This document shows positions 42,741 to 55,471 of a DNA stretch of 64,000 nt, one piece after another. The DNA is from Pyropia haitanensis (taxonomy: Eukaryota; Rhodophyta; Bangiophyceae; Bangiales; Bangiaceae). Both the position numbers and the translations under genes were made by a program. The stretch is taken from the NCBI GenBank assembly GCA_008729055.1, contig SDUX01000006.1:2179501-2243500 (forward strand). Direction: 5' to 3'. Below the pieces are notes generated by a model. That model searched no databases and was not told where the DNA came from. It worked only from the letters and a program-made list of their open reading frames with translations. Position 1 is the first letter of the stretch. Every line of letters begins with the position of its first letter.

Positions 42741-45378
42741 GCCCGCCCGACCGACAGGAGGCGGGTGGCGACCGACGGTGGAGGGCGGGTGGCAGCACGC
42801 CGCGGCCACCCCCCCGGACGCGATGCTCGCACCGCGCGGGGGGTGCGCGCCGGCGCTTGACCAGCGTCAACGGCCGCCCACCGGCGGCGGCGGACCATTT
42901 CCACGCGCGCGGTCCCCGTCGTGACTCGTCGGTCACGACCCGGCGGGCCGCCCTTTTCTTCCCGCCCGCCACAGCGACACACCCTGCCCGCCGCCGCCGC
43001 GGCCGCCGCCGTCGCCGCCCGTAGGCGGCCCGCCGCCGGCGGCGTTTCGCCCAGTCTCTGCCCTCCCACACGCGCTGCGGGAGGGTGCCCGGCACGGGGG
43101 CCCGCCGGGGAAGAGCGCTGTGTGCCTCCGTGCATGGGCCGCCTGCGCCGGGCGACCGCACGACAGTCGACCACCGCTATCAGCCGCTGCCCGTGGCGGC
43201 CGAGGCCCGCCGGTGGCGGGGCCGCCGCCGACGCACACCCCCCCCCCCCCCCCCGCTCGCCGTCCGGGTGGGCGTGAAATCTCGACAGAGAGGGGCGTGG
43301 GCCCAAAGCACCCATCGCGAGCGAGTCAGATGGACCAGATTGAGGAGGCGGCGGTGCGCCGACAGACGCTCCACCACCACCCGCCGCCGTGTATCGCGGC
43401 CCAGGCCCACTCGGGGGAGCGAGCCCCTCCCTTCCCGTCCACGAGCCGGTTGGTCTACCACCTGATGGTCTTCTCCGCCTCGCCTATCCATCGGTCGTTT
43501 GTCCCGATAGGAGCAATCGAGCTCTCCCCGGATGTTCGGCGCTGCTGGCTGTGTGTGGCGCGGAGGGTCTCTCTAGCGCGACGATCCGCGGGACGCGCGT
43601 GCAACGCACCGGGGCGCGAATGAACATACAGTGGAAGAGTGTACGTCTTTTCCTCCGCACCCGCGCAGACGCAGTGCGGCGACACCTTCGCAAGGCCCAT
43701 CGGGTGTTGGACTGGGCAAACGTCGCGGCGACGCCACTGGCTGGGTTACCGGTGGCCACGCAACGACGACAGACTTCTCCGGCCAAGCGCGCCCCGGCGA
43801 CTCGACACCCGCGACTCGAGAAATATACGCACTTAGCCCCACAACACCTCAAATGTTCCGACCGATGATGTAGAATTGCAACAATTGTAGTGTGACACAC
43901 TACTCGCCATGAAAATTAAACAGAAGCAAGCGAGACGGGGGAAATGACTGGTGGCGGCTTGCCAGCGCAGTCTGCCGGTATTGATCTCCGTGATCAGAGT
44001 GCACAACGATGCGGAACGTGGCCCCTGGAAGACCTCTGATTGGCCGCGATGCCTGGGATCTATGTCCGCGTCTCACGCCTCCGCGAGCTGTGGCACCAGA
44101 AGAGGCGGAAAATGGGTCACATCCCGCTCTCCCGTCTTGAGTGCGCAGCAATCTGGGAGGGTGCGGGCCGTCTTCTTGACGTGTGGGTACGCGGAGAGCG
44201 TGCAGGTGGGGCGGGGGATTGCCGACGTGGCGTTCGGGGGGCGGCAGCACACCAGCGGCGGCGGCCGCGCAGAGGGCGTACTGGCAGGACCGACGGTACG
44301 CTAACCTCTGCCCGCGTGACCACCTCGCTCCTGACAGTCATGCGCGACAAAAGGGGGGGCGCGTGGACAGCGGCGTCGCTCGGCCGCACCCGCCAGCGCC
44401 GCGACCCTCCCCCGCGCTACCCCAGCGTTGGAGACGAGGAAAGACGCAGCAACAGCCGCGACGCTTCCCCACTCCCAAACTGTTGACGAGGTTGAACCCC
44501 GCGCCCCTCCCCTTCGGGACAGGGCGCGTGCCATACGCGTGTGGGCGGCGCACTACCGGTCGGGCATGCCCCCCCTCCCCCCCCTCCCCGCGCCGCCCAG
44601 CTGTCCACGGCAGGCAACGGAGCGCGACGCCGCCAAGGGGCCTCTGTCGCGTGGCCTGAAGGCCGGCCGGCCGGCGGAGTCAGCACCGGCAAAAGAGCGA
44701 GGCGCCGCGCCGCGGTGACGCCACCACCGCCGCCGCCGCCCCCTTGGGAAACTATCGGTAGGCGTGGCACGGCGGGGCCCCCCCCGCCCCCCCAGTTGCC
44801 GGTCGCCGTTGCGGGTGTCCCGGCCAACGCCACCGGCGGGGACACCCCACCGCCACCGGCCGTGGTCGTCCGCTCTCTGGGCGATGTGTCTGCTCTGCCG
44901 GCGGCCATCCACCGCTGATGCCTGCCCTCCCACTCGGCCGCCTGTCCGCCGCCACGCTTTCCCGCCCGCCTCCTCTTCCGCCTGTCCGCCACCGCTATTG
45001 CCCGCCTCCTACCCCTGCCGCCCGTCCTCTTCATCAGCGGCCAACCCTGCTCATCTGCCGCCCGCCCTCCCCGGGGGCTGCCAGCCTTCCGCCATCAGCC
45101 ACGCGGCCTCCTCCTTGCTGGACGACAGTCCCTGTCACCAGCCAGCCTCCAACCCTTTGCACGTAGCACTGCTGCACTTTAGTGGCGGTTTGCTCTCCCC
45201 CCCACCCTCACGCCTCGCCCCCCCCCCTCAGCCGCCCACCCCCCTTTCATCTCCCATCTGCGTGGACTCGCCAGTCCCCGCCCGCCGACCCAGACCCGCG
45301 CCGCCCGTCTGTGACCGTGCCACCCCAGAGGACCCCACCGCCCCAGACGACCGCAGTGCCGGAGAGTGGCGGGGTGCC
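42741..45378. promoter_or_regulatory. divergent spacer, nicastrin / bZIP
   Basis: 2.6 kb between two genes reading outward. A lower-GC island lies at about 43480-44150. A frame from 43330 (MDQIEEAAVRRQTLHHH...) and one from 43620 (MNIQWKSVRLFLRTRADAV...) are open but short and unrecognised. At 44539-44564 there is a bZIP-like remnant (see findings). In-frame codons upstream of 45379 extend to 44764 but read as Pro/Ser/Cys low complexity. Confidence 0.4.
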
Positions 45379-46066
45379 ATGGCACACCCCGACCGTCCCC
45401 GCTGTTCAGCCTCGGCGCCCGCCTTTGACGCCCCGCCCTTTTGCACGCCTGCCGGGCCGTCGGTCGCCCTGGCCACCACCGCGGCCGCGGCGGTGGCGGC
45501 GGCCGCGGCGGCAGCGGCCGCGGCCGGCGGCAGCGGCAGCGGGCCTGACGCCACCTTCCCGTCCCGCTGTGGGGGAATGGGCGTGGAGGAGCCCCACTGG
45601 TACACGCAGCCGCCGGCGCCGCCGCCGTTGACTGGGGGAGGCGACGGGGAGGGTGACGTGGGAAGAGGGGAGCCCGCGCTGCTCCCACAGACGGGCAGTT
45701 TCCTGGAACAGGGGCTCCCATGGGCGCTGGTAGCGGCGCGTGCCGCTGGCGCTGACGGTGCCGTCGGCGACTGCAGCGGCGGCGGCGGCGGCGGCGGTGC
45801 CAACGAGGCCGCCTTTGACAGGCTCGAGGTGGAGTGCCACTCGCGCGCCGCCGCGGCCTCGTCGGCCGCCGCCGCGGTCGCCGCGGCGGTCGCCGCGGCC
45901 GCCGCGGTAACGCGGGAGGCCGGGGTGCCACCCGCGGGTGCGGGCGAGGCCGCGGCGGGCGCCGACCCGCCGCCGCCCGTCCTGGCGCCGTGGGTGGCCA
46001 CCCCGACGGTGCCGCCGCTGCCCACCCCGTCGCTGCTGCTGCTGCTGTCGCCGCTCATGCCGACGA

Positions 46067-46106
<40 letters not shown>

Positions 46107-46779
46107 GTCGTCGGCGTCGTCGTCACCGACGCGACGGGTGCCACCACCGCCGCTGTCGCCGTCCCACTGGCCGGCGTTCGTGGCGGGCCCCATCGACGCG
46201 CGGGCCTTGTCGTCGGCCGACTCGCTGCCGGTGGACGACCGCGACAGTGGCGAGGGCTGCAGCAGCAGCGGCGGCAGTGGTGCCGTCAGCGTCGAAGCTG
46301 CCGACTGCGGCGGCGGTCGCGGCGGCGGCGGTCGCGGCGGCGGCGACCCGTCTGCGCCCGGCAGTTATGGCGACCCTTTGGCGGCCATCGCGGCCGCCGT
46401 AGCAGCAGCGACCGCCGCAGAGGCGGACGCCGCCGCGTGCAAACTCCCGCCGTTCGAGCCAGCTGCCGTCGCCGCCGCCGCCGGCGGTGCCTTCCCCCCC
46501 GCCGCCTTTTCCCCACCAACCGACGGCCGTGGCACCCCCCCCCCGCTGTCCGTAGCGGCGCAGCTAGCCGCCGTCGAAGCCGACGCCAACGCGTGCCGCA
46601 CCGCCCTCGTCTCGCGCCTCAAAGCCGAGCAGGCCGCCCGGTGCGGCGGCGCGGCGGACCACCGCCGCCGCCGCCGTGCCCACCGCGTGCCCCGCGACGG
46701 CAGCGTCCGCGACGCCGTCGACGGCGCCGACGGTGGTGGCGCCTCCGACGGCGGCGGCGGTGGCGGCGGCGGTGGTGGC

Positions 46780-46846
<67 letters not shown>

Positions 46847-47058
46847 TCGCGGCGGGGGAGGTGCGCCGCCGCCGCGCCGCGACGCGGTGCGAGAACAACC
46901 GGATCAGCGCGCGCGGCGCGCGGGTGTGGGCGGCGCGCTACCGGGCGGGCCTCGAGGGCCGCCTCGCCGCCGCCGCCGCCGCGGCGGCCGAGCGCGAGCG
47001 CACCGTCGCGCGGCTGCGCGCCGAGGTCGCGGCGCTGCGGCAGCGGCAGCGGGGGTGA
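45379..47058 (+). CDS. bZIP transcription factor
   Basis: A 559-residue frame from ATG 45379 (GTGCCATGGCA context); the same frame is open from 44764, so a longer form is possible. The body is low complexity (poly-Ala, poly-Pro, and a poly-Gly block from a GGC repeat at 46745-46851). The C-terminal 70 residues carry the DNA-binding domain: basic region RRRRAATRCENNRISARGAR with the invariant N-x7-R spacing (NRISARGAR), then ten residues to the first zipper Leu (LEGRL), with heptad positions L, A, R, L, L in d and L, A, V, V in a, ending ERTVARLRAEVAALRQ. A bZIP acts as a nuclear dimer on ACGT-type sites. The linker VWAARYRAGLEG is unusual for bZIPs I know. Target genes cannot be told. Confidence 0.82.
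46745..46851 (+). repeat. (GGC/GGT)n trinucleotide repeat in bZIP gene
   Basis: Over 30 GGC-type triplets coding poly-Gly just ahead of the basic region. Confidence 0.9.
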
Positions 47059-47353
47059 GGCGCCCGGCGACCGTCGGGCGGGGGGCGCGGAGGGCGTGGG
47101 GACGTGGGGGGACCCCGGCTGGGCTCCTCCTCTGCGCGTCTGCCCATCCCCCCGGCATGGGTACCCACGTTTACGCCCCCGATGACGCACAAGGGATGGA
47201 TGCACAAGAGAGCGCGTGTAAATGTGAATGAGTAGCTCGTCTGGGTGTTCTGATGACTTGTGATGCTCGTAAATGTCCTCGAGTACGTATCTCCCAAAAA
47301 AAGTGTGAAGGAACAGAAAAGTCAAACCCACCGGCGGCAGCGGTGGTGTACCG

Positions 47354-47709
47354 TCAGCGCGCCCGTGGCGGCGGCTGGCCGCCACCGCCGGCACCCCCGC
47401 CACCAGCGTCCCCACCCCCCCGCTCCTTCCCGACGGCCGGCTCGCCCGCCTTGGCCGCCGCCGCCACCGCGGCGGCCGCCAGCACCCGCCGCGCGCGGCC
47501 GTCGAGCGCGCCCACCGTCACGGCCAGCTGCCGCATCACCCCCCGCGTCGCGGCGGCGGTCACCGCCGTCGGCGCCACGCCCGCGGCGAGCATCGACCGG
47601 AGGACGCGGAGGGTGGCGTCCATATCGCCGCCGCGGACGGCGGCGTGGATGACCACGTTGAACGGCGCCGCGTCCAGGGGGGGGTAGTTTGCAGACAACA
47701 ACCCACCCG

Positions 47710-47740
<31 letters not shown>

Positions 47741-50700
47741 GTCAGCAGCGGCGGTGGTCGTGGTGGTGGCGGCGGCGGTGGCGGACGCAGCGGCGGGCGC
47801 GGCGCCGTCACGGCGAGCTGCGACGGTGGCGGCGAGTACCCGCTCGGCGGCGGCCACCCCCCCCTCCGGGGCGGCCAGGTACGCGCGCAGGCGCGTCACA
47901 ACGTGCACCGCCGACAGGTGCGCGTCGAGGCGGGCGCCGAGCGGCAGCTCCGCCCCGCCCGCCGCCGCCGCCACCGCGCCCGCCGCCGCAGCGCCCGCGG
48001 CCGCCGCGTCTGCCGCCGCCGCGGCGGCGGCCGCCACGTCTGCCGCCGCGCGCGGCGGTGGCGGCGGCGCCGCGGCGGCGGTGTCGCCGCCGGCGCCTGG
48101 GGTCCGCAGCGCCCGTGGCGGAGCGGTGGCGGCCGGGGCGGCAACGTCCGCAGCCAGGGCAGCGGCAGCATCGGCGGCGGCGACGGGGTCAGTGGCGGCG
48201 GCGGTGGCGGTGACCGCCGCGGCGGTCGGGGTGGGTGCGTCGGTGGCCCGCGCGGCCGGCGGCCGGCCGACGGCGGCGCCCGCTTCCTCTAGCCCCGCCG
48301 GCGGGTCGACCGGCACGCCCAGCAGCGTCGCGCGCATAAACGCCGACGACGGGGGCGGTGGCACCCCCGAGCCCACTCCTCCCCCCTCCCGCTGCCCGCC
48401 CGCCGTGGCGGCGGCGGCAGCGGCGGCGGCGGCGGCGCCGCCGCCACCCATTCGCTCCCCCGGCGCGCCGGCGGCACGCCGCGCCGCGACCGCGGCCGCG
48501 AGACGCGCCTCGGCCGTGAGCACCGACGCGAGCGCCGCCTCGGTGGTGCCCACGTCGCCCGCACCCGCCGCCGCGTCCGCGACGGCCGCGTGCGTGGCGC
48601 GGCCGACGGGAACGCCCCGCGACAGCATCTCGTCGCGAAGACGCAGCACCGCGGGCGCGCCGCGCGCGCCGTCGCCGGCGGGGTGCGCCCTTGACGGTGG
48701 CGCCGCGGCCGTCCCAAACGACGGCACCGGCGGTGGCAGCAGGGGGCCAGCGCCACTGCCGCCGCCGCCGCCGCCGCCGCCGACGCCGCCGCTGCCGCCA
48801 GCGTCACTGGCGGCGGCCTCCCGGTTGAGCGCCCGCATGACTGCCACGTACGAGGACGCGTGCGGGGCGGCGGCCCGCGCGTCGCGGAGGCGCGTCTCCC
48901 GGTCGCGGCGGTCGGGGCCGGCCGGGTCCTCCCCGCGGCCGACGCGGATCGCGACCAGCCGCACCCGCTCGGCGAGACGAAAGTAGTGGAGCGCGCGGGT
49001 GGCGTCGCCCGCCGCGGCGGCGGCGCCCATCATGGCCTGGTACGTAAAGTCGTCGGGCGTGAGGCCGTCGCGGCGCATGCGGTGCAGCGCGTCGTGCGCA
49101 ACGGCCAGCGCGGCGGTCGAGGTGGGCGCGCTCCCCTTGCTGCCGCTGCCGCCGCGGCTGCCATCACGGTCCCCGACGCCGTCGCTGCCGCCACCGTCCG
49201 CGCCCGCCGACCAGGCGGTGGCGACGCCCGCACGCCCACACGCCTTGATCAGCGTGTTGTACGTGCACCGGTCGGGGTCGACGCCCGCGGCGGGCATGGC
49301 CTCCCGCACCAGCTTGACAGCGACGGCGAGCCCCGCCGCCGCGGCGGGCCCGCCGTCGGCTGTCGCAGCCACGTCCAGGAGGGAGTTGAAGGTGACCACG
49401 TCGGGAGCGACGCCCGCCGCGGCCAGGCGGGCGAGCGTCGCGTCTGCCAGGGCCGCCGCATCGACGGCACCGCCCCGGTAGCGGTACGCCTTGACCAGCG
49501 CGTTGTACGCGGGGAGCATGGCCGCGGCGGGCATGCCCCGCGACGGCACCGTGCCGTCTGTCCCGGCAACGGTGGCGGCGGCGGCGGCACCGGCGGCAGC
49601 CACCGCGGAGGCCTCCATGTCCGCCACCACCGCCTCGGCAGCCGCAACGGCCGCCGCCGCGGCCTCACTGCCGCGGGGCGACCCCGCCGCCGCCCGCGCC
49701 GCCCCGTCGACGAGAAGGGTGTACGTGAGGCCATCGGGGGTGTACCACGTCAACCCGCCCGTGGTGGACAGTGCCACGGCGCGGGCGTACAAGGCGGTTG
49801 CGGCGGGGAGGTCGGGGGGGGAGCGCGCCAGGTGCGCCCGGATGACCGAGTTGAACGTTGCGATAGACGCCTTGGCCCCCGTCGGCACGCGCACCCAAAT
49901 GGGGAGGGAACGCGCACCGCGGGAAGGGGAGCGACCAGCGCCATCAACGGCGGCGGGGGCGCGCCCCCGCTGGTCGGCGGGCACAACCGGCGCGCGCCGG
50001 CCGGCCGCCGCCGCCGGCCGGCGCGCCGACCCCACCTTCCACGCCGCTGGCAGCGGGACGCTCCCCCCCCCCACGCGCCCTCCCCCGTGTCCATCGCCAC
50101 CGCCGCGTCCAGCACGCCCGCGGCGGAGGCGGCCCCCCCCTTGCGCCCGCACAGCCCCGTCAGCGTGAGGAGCGTCACATAGTCGGGCGCCACGCCCGCC
50201 CGCTTCATCCGGGACACCACGTCCAGCCCCGCGGTGATGGTGCCGGTCGGCGCCTCCCGCAGCGCCTTGAGCCACACGTTGTACGCGGACAGGTCCGGGG
50301 TAAGGGGAAGCGTCGCCGGCACGCCCGGCGGGAGGAGCGCGCCGCCGGCGCCCGGCCCAGGCCCACCGCCGCCACCACCGCCAGGCCCACCGCCGCCGCC
50401 GCCGCCGCCGCCACCAGCCTCGGCCACCGCCGACGGGGTGCCAAGCCCCCCCCCGCTGACCACGTGGACCGACGCAAACGCCCCCCCCCCGTCGAGGCGG
50501 CTGAGCAGCGCCACCGCCGCGCCCGCCCGCCCCGCCCGCACGTACGCGTCGGCGATCGCGGCGATGCCCGGCATGGCCAGCCGCCCATACTCCCCCCCCA
50601 CATACGCGACGAGCAGGTCGCCCAAGCTGGCCAGGTCCCCCCGTCGGCCGAGCAGCTTGGCCAGCGTCGTCACCGTCACCGTGTCGCCGGCCAAGCCCGC

Positions 50701-52164
50701 CGCGTCGAGCGCCGCCACCGCCGCCGCCGCACGAGGCGCGTCACCGGCCGCCACCGCCACCGCCAGCAGCGTGTTGAACGTGACCCTGTCGGGGAGGGGG
50801 CGCCCGGCGGAGGAGCCGTCCATGGTCGCCACGAGCGCGGCGGCGCCGACCGGGTCGGGGGGGCGGAGGAAGAGCTTCAGGCGCGTGTTGTACGACACCA
50901 CGTTGGGCACCACGGGGGGCTGCGCCACGGACGGGGGAGACGCCGCCGTGCCGTCACCACCGACGCCGTCGCCGCCACCGCTACCACCGCCATCCACAGC
51001 ACCAGCCGCGTCGGCGGGTGCCGTAAACGCCGCCCACACCGCCGTCGCCGCGTCAGGCCGCCGCGCCGCCACACACGCGAGCAGCATCGCGTTGAGCGTA
51101 TACACGTTGCGGCCGCCCGGCAGTGCCGCGTCGAGCGCGGCGAGCACGCGCGTCGCGCCGGGGAGGTCCCCGCGCCGCGCCGCGGCGGTGATGCGCGCGT
51201 TGAACGGCCGCACGCCGTCGGCGGCGGTGGGCTCCGCGGGGGGTTCCCCGCGGCGGCGGCCGCCACCGCCGCCACCGCCGCCGCCGCGACCACTACCGCC
51301 ACCACCGCCACCGTCGGCGCCGCCACCGCCGCCGGTGCTACCGCCAACAGCGGGGCGGGGGGCGGGCGCGCCCTCGGGGGAGCCCCCGTTGCTTCTCCCC
51401 ACCGGTGGAGTGGTGCTGCGCCAGCCGCCGCGGCGCCCCCCCCCACTCCGCCAACCGGGTCGAGGCGGGCCAACCGCCCGGCGGCCGTCGCCCTCCCCAC
51501 CCTCGTCCGGTGGCGCCGGCGCCGGCGACGCACCGCCCTCCCGCCGCCCTCGTACCGCCGCCACCCCGCCGCCACCGCCGCCTGCCGCCGCCCACGCCAC
51601 GCTGCCGGCGGCCGTCACAGGCTGGGACACCCGCCCCCACGCAACACCACCACCAGCGACGACGGCCGTCACGGCGGCGGTCCCGCCAGAGGGAGCGGAG
51701 GCACCGCCGCCGCCCAGGGCGCGCCCTCCCCCGACCGCCACCACTGCCGCTGCCGCCGCCACTGCCGCCGACGGCGCGGCCGCCAGCGGTCGCGGGGGCG
51801 TGCCCACAAACGCACCCCCCCGCACGGGCACCGTGGCAGCGGTGATCGCCCGCGGCGCCCGCCGCCCCGACCAGCGGGCGGCCGCCAGCCGCCAGTGGCA
51901 GCCCACAGACGTGGCCGAGTGTGCCGCGGCCGACGCGGCGGCCGCGGCGGCAGCGGGGGCCACAGCCGACGGCGCGCCGCCGGTGGGGGCCGTCGACCCC
52001 ACCAGGGGCGCCACAAACGCCCCCCTGAGGGGAGCCACCGCCACTGCCGCCACCGCCGCCGCCGTCGTCGTTGCCGACCGTCCACCCCCCGTCCCCACCT
52101 CTGCCAGAAGGCCGGTGCCGTGGCCGCCGCGGCGCGACAGTGGCGGCCACGCCGCCGTCGCCAT
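47354..52164 (-). CDS. long pentatricopeptide-repeat protein, one frame break
   Basis: PPR proteins bind organellar RNA. Start chosen at ATG 52164 (MATAAWPPLSRRGGHGTGLL), which gives a plausible organelle-targeting leader; the frame is open further to 52383. Repeat-like units, P-class in spacing, include VRPFNARITAAARRGDLPGA, NVYTLNAMLLACVAARRPDA, VVSYNTRLKLFLRPPDPVGA, RVTFNTLLAVAVAAGDAPRA, DLSAYNVWLKALREAPTG, ASIATFNSVIRAHLARSPPD, MLPAYNALVKAYRYRGGAVD, DVVTFNSLLDVAATADGGPA, RCTYNTLIKACGRAG, DDFTYQAMMGAAAAAGDATR and APFNVVIHAAVRGGDMDATL near the C-terminus. The frame changes at a run of ten C (50063-50072), or less likely at an unrecognised intron between about 50060 and 49880. Inter-repeat Ala/Gly inserts are long. 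No DYW or SMR domain is seen. Total about 1600 residues; the RNA target is unknown. Confidence 0.8.
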
Positions 52165-53391
52165 GGCGGCCGCCGCGCCAAGCGTACACCAGGTGGTCAG
52201 AGGGGGGCGTGGGAGAGTAGGGGCGACTGTGTGAGAGGGGAGGAGAAAGGAACGGGGGGAGGAGGAAGAGAGAGGGGAGGAGGAACGTAGGGGGGTGGGG
52301 GGGAGGAGGTCGGGGGGGGGTGGGGGGAGGAGGGGGGGGGGGGCGGAGGGGGAGGTCGTTGGGACGGGTGACGAGCGGGCCACGCTGCGGCGCCACGCAG
52401 ATTGGGGCCCGCCGTGCAGCGACCGCGTCCGACGGCGGGATCTGTCGAAATCTCATTTCCCTCGCGGCGGCCCGCCGCCGACCCCCATTGGCCACCCGCC
52501 GTGCGGGCCGTGCAAGACGACCCGCGGCGCTTCCGTGTCGGCGTCAACCACATCCACGCCGCGACTCGGGTCGGCGCCGCGCCGCGCTCGCATCCCGTGC
52601 CCGTCATCACGGCCGGGGGCATTGGTCGTACGAGGGCGGGGCGGGGCGGGTCGAGAGGGGGGGAAGGGTGTCCCGCCGTCGTTGAGGCTGTGGCACCGGA
52701 GGAGCGCACGGCGCCGTTGCTGCCGCCAACGGGGACTCACCGACGCGCTCGCGCGCGCGTCGCCCCCCCTCCTCGTCCGAAAAGATGAAAGACCCCACAC
52801 GCCGCCGCCGCCCCACACCGGCGCGGCCTCCGCCACCCCCCCTCCCACTACGCCGACCCCCCACCGCCGCCCGTCCACCGTTTGTGCAACGGGCGGCCAG
52901 TCGCGGCGGCCAGCCGCCACGGCCGCCGCGGCGGTCGTGCCGCCGGCCGCAGCAGCGCGCGCAGGGGGACACGGCCACCGCGCGCCGCGCCGCCATGGCC
53001 CGAGGGGGAAGGGGGGAAGCGCACGGAGGGGTGGGCGGTGCGGCGGTACCAGCGGCAACGACACCCGCTGGCCGCCCCGCCGGCGGCGTCGGTAGTGGTG
53101 GGCAGGGGGCGCCGCCACGGCTGGCACGGGCGGCCGCGGCGGCGGCAGCAGCGGCGACGGCGCGCGCCGCGGGGCCATCCCCGTCGGCGGCGGTGGGCGA
53201 CGGGGATGGGGGGGTGGCCCACCGGCTGGCGCGGAGCTCGCACCTCGTCGGGTACGCGCTCGGACCGCACCGCAGCGGCCGCCGCGGGGGGGGCGCAGCA
53301 GACCGGCCGCGCGCGGTGGCAGTGGCGCTCCGCCCCTCCGCCCTTGGCCACCGCCGCCCGTCTCCCCCCCCCCCAAAGACCGCACATCTGC
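52165..53391. other. spacer upstream of the PPR gene
   Basis: Between the PPR start and the 3' end of the amidohydrolase gene, both minus strand. Contains G-rich runs at 52290-52350 and GC-rich low complexity. Overlapping open frames on both strands show no recognisable domain. Confidence 0.45.
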
Positions 53392-55116
53392 TCACTCCGC
53401 CCTCGCCACCGCCGCGTCAAACGCGTCGACCAGCCGCACCCAAAACGCAATCCCGCCCCCAATCACCCCATCATCAAAGTCGTACGTGGCGGTGTGGAGG
53501 TCCGGCACGCGGCCGGCGGTGTCGGCTCCCCCCCCCTCCCCGCCCCCTCCGCCCGTCCCCCCCGCCCCCCAATCCACCCGTACGCGGCGGGCACCTCGGC
53601 GGCAATGTACGAAAAGTCCTCCGACGCGAGGCTGGTGCCCCCCCCGCGGGCACCGCGCCCGCCTCGCCCCAGCCCGCGTCAGCCGCTACGGCCGCCGCCG
53701 CCGCCGCCGCCACCGCCGCCGCGACCGGGTGGTTGACCGTCGGCGGGTAGCCGAGGCGCGCCGCCACGTCCACCCCTACCCCGTGGACCGCGCCAACGGC
53801 GCGGGCGGTGGTGGCGAGCGCGGCCAGCACCGCCGCCCGGTCCGCGGCGGTCGACGCGCGGACGGTGCCGCCGACCGAGACGGACCGTGGGCGCACGTTG
53901 TACGCCGACGTGGACGGCAGGACGCGCGTCCAGGCCAGGACGGCGGGGGGGGAGTTGGGCGGGAGCGTCGCGTCGACGAGGCCCGCACCGGCCGTGATGA
54001 GCGCCGCGGCCGCAACGAGCACGTCGGTGGTGGGGGGAATGGCGGGCGCGACGCCGTCGGCGCCGCCCGCCGCCGCCGCCGCCGCCACGGCCCGGCCATT
54101 GGCAAAGCCACCTTCTGGCGCGGGCGGCGTCGGCGGCGCCCCCCCGTCGCCCCGTCGGCCCCCCTCGGCCGCTCGGGCTGGCATCCGCGCGGCGTGGCCG
54201 CCCGACCCCGACAGCGTCACGTCAAACGCCGACGACGCGCCCATCACCGCCCCCCGCGGGTGCACGTACACCCGCCCCGGCGCGACGCTCCCCGGCATAT
54301 TGTGCAGCGCCGCGGCGGCCGACACCCGAAACGTGCGGAGGAGGCCGTCGGCCACGAGCCGGCGGGCCCCCCCGCCGCGCTCCTCCGCGGGCTGGAACAG
54401 GAACACCGTATCCCGCCGCGGCCGGCGGCACGCCCCCCTCGGCCGGCGGGCGGCGGCGAGCACCGCGGCGACGCCGCCGAGCAGCATCGCGCTGTGCCCG
54501 TCGTGGCCACACGCGTGCATGACGCCCGGGGTGGCCGACACGTACGGCCGGGGGGGAGCGGGGGGGGGCGGGGGGGTCTCCGTGATGGGCAGCCCGTCCG
54601 TATCGGCACGCAGCAGCAGCGCGCCGGCGGTAAAGGGCGGCGGCGGACCGCCGGGTGCGGGGGGCGCAGGCGGGGGAGCCGTGCCGGGCAGCACCGCCAC
54701 AACCGCCGTTGGCGCCGACGGAAAGTGCTCGGCGCCCGTATACAGGCGCAGCGCCGGCGGGGGCGGCACCCAGCCGCCCTCCTCCACCGCCGCAACGCCC
54801 GTCTCCGCAGCCGCCGCGGCGGCCACCGGCGTCACCGCCGCTGCCGGCGGTGGCGGCAGCGGCGGCACCAGATGGGGCAGGTCGCCCGCGTCGAGCCGCC
54901 GGAGCACGTTGAGGAGGTAGGCGGCGGTGCGGAACTCGGCCGACGACAGCTCCGCGCGCGCGTGCAGGTCGTGGCGCCAGCCCGTGGCGGCGGCGGTCAG
55001 CGGCGCCAGCGCCGGGCCGCCATCCCAGGGGGGGCACGGCGGGGGGACGAGGGAAGGGGGGGTGGGGGGGGGGGGGGGGGGGTTGACGCCGACGCTGGCA
55101 TGATGGTAGCGGCGGG

Positions 55117-55151
<35 letters not shown>

Positions 55152-55471
55152 GGGGTCGCGTCGGCGGGGAGGGGTGAGAGGGGGGCGCCCGCGGCGGCTG
55201 GCGGGGTGATGGGCAGAGGCGTGGTGGGGATGGCCCGCGTCGGGGACACGGGACGACAAAGGCGGAAGAAGACGGAGAGGGGGCGAGGGCGGAGGGGGAC
55301 AGACGTGCAGTGATGACCGCGAGGGGACGGCTGATGGGGAAGGGCGGCCGCAACAGGCCGGTACAAAACGCACCGCACCGTCCGTCGCGTTGCGTGCGCC
55401 ACCCAGTCGCTGCGGCCGATGGGTGACAGCACGGACGGGCAGCACGCGCCCGTTGCGGCGGCCAAACCCAT
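53392..55471 (-). CDS. M20-family metallo-amidohydrolase (ILR1/HipO-like), frame broken
   Basis: The family hydrolyses N-acyl amino acids, including auxin-amino acid conjugates in plants (ILR1) and hippurate in bacteria. Visible: WRHDLHARAELSSAEFRTA (the R-x-LH-x-PEL-type start), GALLLRADTDGLPI, VMHACGHDGHSAMLLGGVAA (metal ligands Cys/His/Asp/His), TVFLFQPAEERGGGARRLV (catalytic Glu), ALHNMPGSVAPGRVYVHPR, FDVTLSGSGGHAA (dimerisation-domain His), then GTSLASEDFSYIAAEVPAAY (SEDF motif) and a C-terminus DFDDGVIGGGIAFWVRLVDA. Three frames are used, switching at the run of eight C at 53638-53645 and again among C runs at 53528-53563. The start at 55471 is tentative because G runs at 55063-55080 and 55121-55150 precede the conserved part; upstream sequence could be a leader or non-coding. 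Confidence 0.78.

Noticed and set aside
43330..43868. Small plus-strand genes starting MDQIEEAAV or MNIQWKSVRL
   Set aside because: Short, no family match, and a candidate splice pair at 43641/43668 would give an intron of only 28 bases.
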